NCBI GenBank assembly: GCA_030655135.1
Contig: JAURWC010000042.1
Location: 254,553-318,552 of the forward strand
Direction of reading: 5' to 3'
Length of the DNA: 64,000 bases
DNA from: Hyphomicrobiaceae bacterium
GTDB taxonomy: Bacteria > Pseudomonadota > Alphaproteobacteria > Rhizobiales > Hyphomicrobiaceae
The first letter of the stretch is position 1, and the number at the start of each line of letters is the position of its first letter. The notes beneath the pieces were generated by a model. That model searched no databases. It was not told where the DNA came from and was given only the letters and a program-made list of their open reading frames with translations. Below, piece by piece: positions 61,706-64,000 of this stretch. The translations under genes and the position numbers were made by a program.

Positions 61706-61983
61706 CACTTGCCGCAGTTGTCTAGTGCCTGCTTGCGGCGCTGGAGGGCTGCCTGCCACTGCTGCGGCGAGGCAGCGGTGCACCAGGACATGTGGCCCTG
61801 CAGATCGGCGCTCCAGTCCGGGCCCTTGAGGTCGCACTTCGACGATTCGTTCTGGCGCTGCTGTTGCACGGCGAGCTTGGCGTACATCTCGCAATTGGCC
61901 TGGGCGAACGCGGTGGGAGCCGACGCGAGCATAAAGAGGCCCGCAGCCGATCCTGCTTTGGCCCAACTCATCGTCTTCAACAT
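61705..61983 (-). CDS. Small secreted Cys-containing protein
   Basis: Unrecognised 92-aa protein. The ATG at 61983 follows GGAGACC and starts a signal peptide ending AFAQA. The mature part of about 65 residues has four cysteines (ANCEMY, SKCDL, SWCTAA, DNCGK) and several Gln, so is probably disulfide-bonded in the periplasm. Its stop shares a base with the start of the AprI-type gene (TGATG), which argues for co-translation and a linked role. Confidence 0.7.
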   Translation of the reverse strand: MLKTMSWAKAGSAAGLFMLASAPTAFAQANCEMYAKLAVQQQRQNESSKCDLKGPDWSADLQGHMSWCTAASPQQWQAALQRRKQALDNCGK

Positions 61984-62065
61984 CGTGGTCTCCACTGCTT
62001 TCCGATCCCAAGCGGCGCGGATTATGCGTTCAGACCGTACCTGTGTACATATGAACCCGCACTGA

Positions 62066-64000
62066 ATGTGGCAGCGGACTGCCATTCACCCGACCTTACC
62101 CGATGCGGACCTGACCTTGCCGGAATCCTCACTCGCCGAAGCCCATCGTCTGCTTGAAACCTTGTTTGGGTACAAGAGCTTCCGTTCACACCAGGAGGGC
62201 ATCATCGCCTCCCTGCTGGCCGGACGCGACGCGCTCGTGCTGATGCCGACGGGGGGTGGCAAGTCCCTGTGCTACCAGATCCCGTCGCTGGTGCGGGAAG
62301 GTACGGGCATCGTCGTCTCGCCGCTGATCGCGCTGATGCACGACCAAGTGGAGGCGCTGCGCGAAGTCGGCGTGAAGGCTGCCTACCTCAATTCAACGAT
62401 CGACCGGCGCGAGCAGGACGAGGTGGAGAACGGCCTGCGGTCGGGCGAACTCGACCTGCTGTACGTGGCGCCGGAGCGTTTGCTGCAGGAGCGCACGCTG
62501 GGTCTCATTTCGCGATCAAAGGTGTCGCTGTTCGCTATCGACGAGGCGCATTGCGTCTCGCAGTGGGGTCACGACTTCCGTCCCGAGTATCGCCAGCTCA
62601 AGGTACTGGCGGAGCGCTTCCCCGGCATCCCGCGCATCGCGCTGACGGCGACGGCCGACGAACGTACGCGCGAAGAGATCATCGCCGAACTGAGCCTGAG
62701 GGACGCGGATCGCTTCGTCGCCAGCTTCGACCGGCCCAACATCCGCTACACCATCGCAGAGATGGGCTCGATGAGCGCGAAGGAACGGCTTTGGCAGTTC
62801 ATCGAGCAGGAACATCCCGCCGACGCCGGCATCGTCTACTGTTTGTCCCGGCTTTCGGTGGATGAGACGGCGGCCTGGCTGAACGGCAAGGGGCGCAAAG
62901 CGCTGGCCTATCACGCCGGGCTCGACGCAAAGGTCCGCCGCGGCGCGCAGGACAAGTTCCTCAGCGACGACGGCGTGATCGTGGTGGCAACGATTGCGTT
63001 CGGCATGGGCATCGACAAACCGGACGTGCGCTTCGTGGCGCATCTCAACCTGCCCAAGTCGATCGAGGCCTATTACCAGGAGACCGGCCGCGCGGGCCGC
63101 GACGGCGAACCGGCCGATGCGTGGATGGCTTACGGACTGCAGGACGTCATCCAGTTGCGCCAATGGATCGCGCAGTCGGAAGGTAGCGAGCAATACAAGA
63201 AGGTGCAGCGCGGCAAGCTCGACGCGCTCATCGGCATGGCCGAGATGACCGGGTGCCGGCGGCAGGCGTTGCTGGCCTATTTCGGGCAGCACCTCGGCCA
63301 GCCGTGTGGCAACTGCGACAACTGCCAGGCGCCGCCGGAGACGACCGATGGCACGGTGCTGGCACAGAAGGCGTTGTCGGCTGTCTATCGCACCGGTCAA
63401 AGCTTCGGCGTGACGTACGTTCTGGACGTGCTGGCCGGCAAGGCCGACGACCGCATCGGCCGCAACGGACACGACAAGCTGTCGGTGTTCGGGATCGGCC
63501 AGGAAACGGACGCGGCGCAGTGGCGATCGATCTTCCGTCAGCTGGTGGCAGCCGGGTTCCTCACCGGAGATGATGAGGGCCACGGCACGCTGGCGCTGAC
63601 GGACAAGGCGCGGCCGCTGCTGCGCGGCGAAACGCGGTTTCTGATGCGCGTGGCGCGCAAGGCGGAGAAGCGGAGCAAGGGCAAGCGCGAAACATCGGCT
63701 GCGGCCGCCAGCGTGGCGTCGGGAGACCAGAACCTGTACGCGGCGCTGAAGGCCCTGCGGCTGCGCCTGGCGACGGAGGCGAAACTTCCGCCCTACGTCA
63801 TCTGTCACGACAAGACGCTGGCCGAACTCGCCGCCAAGCGTCCCGCATCAGAGGCTGACCTGCACGGCATCCTCGGCCTGGGCGACAGCAAGATCAAACG
63901 CTACGGCGCGGCGATGCTGAAAGTGATCGCCGATTTCAAGCCGCATCCCCTGCTGTCCAATCGCCTCTCGGCGACGGTGAACCAAACTCTCGCGCTGCAC
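62066..64000 (+). CDS. recQ: ATP-dependent DNA helicase RecQ (3' end cut by the window)
   Basis: Superfamily 2 3'-to-5' helicase of the RecF recombination and fork-repair pathways. The open frame runs from the ATG at 62066 without a stop to the edge (645 codons). Visible are Q-motif [10 protein letters not shown], Walker [44 protein letters not shown] and [10 protein letters not shown]. The zinc domain has CGNCDNC, followed by winged-helix and HRDC regions. No ribosome site is seen before 62066, so the start is uncertain. The C-terminus lies outside the window. Confidence 0.93.
   Translation, partial: MWQRTAIHPTLPDADLTLPESSLAEAHRLLETLFGYKSFRSHQEGIIASLLAGRDALVLMPTGGGKSLCYQIPSLVREGTGIVVSPLIALMHDQVEALREVGVKAAYLNSTIDRREQDEVENGLRSGELDLLYVAPERLLQERTLGLISRSKVSLFAIDEAHCVSQWGHDFRPEYRQLKVLAERFPGIPRIALTATADERTREEIIAELSLRDADRFVASFDRPNIRYTIAEMGSMSAKERLWQFIEQEHPADAGIVYCLSRLSVDETAAWLNGKGRKALAYHAGLDAKVRRGAQDKFLSDDGVIVVATIAFGMGIDKPDVRFVAHLNLPKSIEAYYQETGRAGRDGEPADAWMAYGLQDVIQLRQWIAQSEGSEQYKKVQRGKLDALIGMAEMTGCRRQALLAYFGQHLGQPCGNCDNCQAPPETTDGTVLAQKALSAVYRTGQSFGVTYVLDVLAGKADDRIGRNGHDKLSVFGIGQETDAAQWRSIFRQLVAAGFLTGDDEGHGTLALTDKARPLLRGETRFLMRVARKAEKRSKGKRETSAAAASVASGDQNLYAALKALRLRLATEAKLPPYVICHDKTLAELAAKRPASEADLHGILGLGDSKIKRYGAAMLKVIADFKPHPLLSNRLSATVNQTLALH

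Noticed and set aside
62516-63808. Open frame of 430 codons on the minus strand
   Set aside because: It lies entirely opposite recQ, whose motifs are all intact on the plus strand.

Overview
The window is a dense, GC-rich stretch of chromosome with no insertion sequence, phage module or CRISPR array. Gene content points to an alphaproteobacterium of the order Hyphomicrobiales, probably close to Hyphomicrobium or related methylotrophs. The pointers are an NDUFS4-type complex I subunit, a COX15-type heme A synthase, DUF2842, DUF3126, DUF599 and DUF6513 proteins, pseudoazurin, a CysE/DUF3126/gamma-carbonic-anhydrase cluster and the Anbu operon. A dihydropteroate-synthase-like DUF6513 protein, known from tetrahydromethanopterin users, and a cytochrome c next to an MxaD-like protein suggest C1 metabolism. 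The genus is inferred, not proven.

Layout. 1-9.1 kb: queC, glpK, an enoyl-CoA-hydratase-like gene, cysE, a gamma carbonic anhydrase, ada, pseudoazurin with a palindromic operator candidate, and an Atm1-type ABC exporter. 9.1-18.2 kb: an outer-membrane-type protein, cytochrome c, SRPBCC (MxaD-like) and DUF1579 proteins, a LOG-family protein, mgtE, two tandem secreted polysaccharide deacetylases and small secreted proteins. 18.2-22.6 kb: tex, then divergent cobT/cobS. 22.6-26.6 kb: the Anbu operon (ATP-grasp, alpha-E, transglutaminase, Anbu peptidase). 26.8-30.2 kb: two divergent cyclic-di-GMP genes. 30.3-35.4 kb: secreted and membrane unknowns, tRNA-Arg(TCT), a ribbon-helix-helix regulator with a PHB-depolymerase-like esterase, and a glycosyltransferase.

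35.4-43.6 kb: DUF6513, complex I subunit, DUF599, an alcohol-dehydrogenase-like protein, a Pnkp-like phosphatase whose kinase P-loop is destroyed, DUF4846 and YrbL-like proteins. 43.6-49.1 kb: an ECF42-type sigma factor coupled to a YCII/DGPF protein, a lipid kinase, small membrane proteins and a second crotonase-fold gene. 49.2-57 kb: tandem palindromes, a strong promoter, rplM-rpsI with a textbook terminator, terC-argC, ctaA, a carboxylesterase and an ABC permease without partners. 57-64 kb: a YcbB-type L,D-transpeptidase, a Tat-exported phosphoesterase, a double-domain AprI/Inh-type protein and recQ, cut by the window edge.

Most genes are core or lineage-conserved. The parts most worth a second look are the Anbu operon, the Pnkp-like protein without a working P-loop, the two crotonase-fold proteins without catalytic glutamates, the DUF6513 protein, the two GGTAT-N4-ATACC palindromes before rplM, and several short reading frames with good ribosome binding sites.
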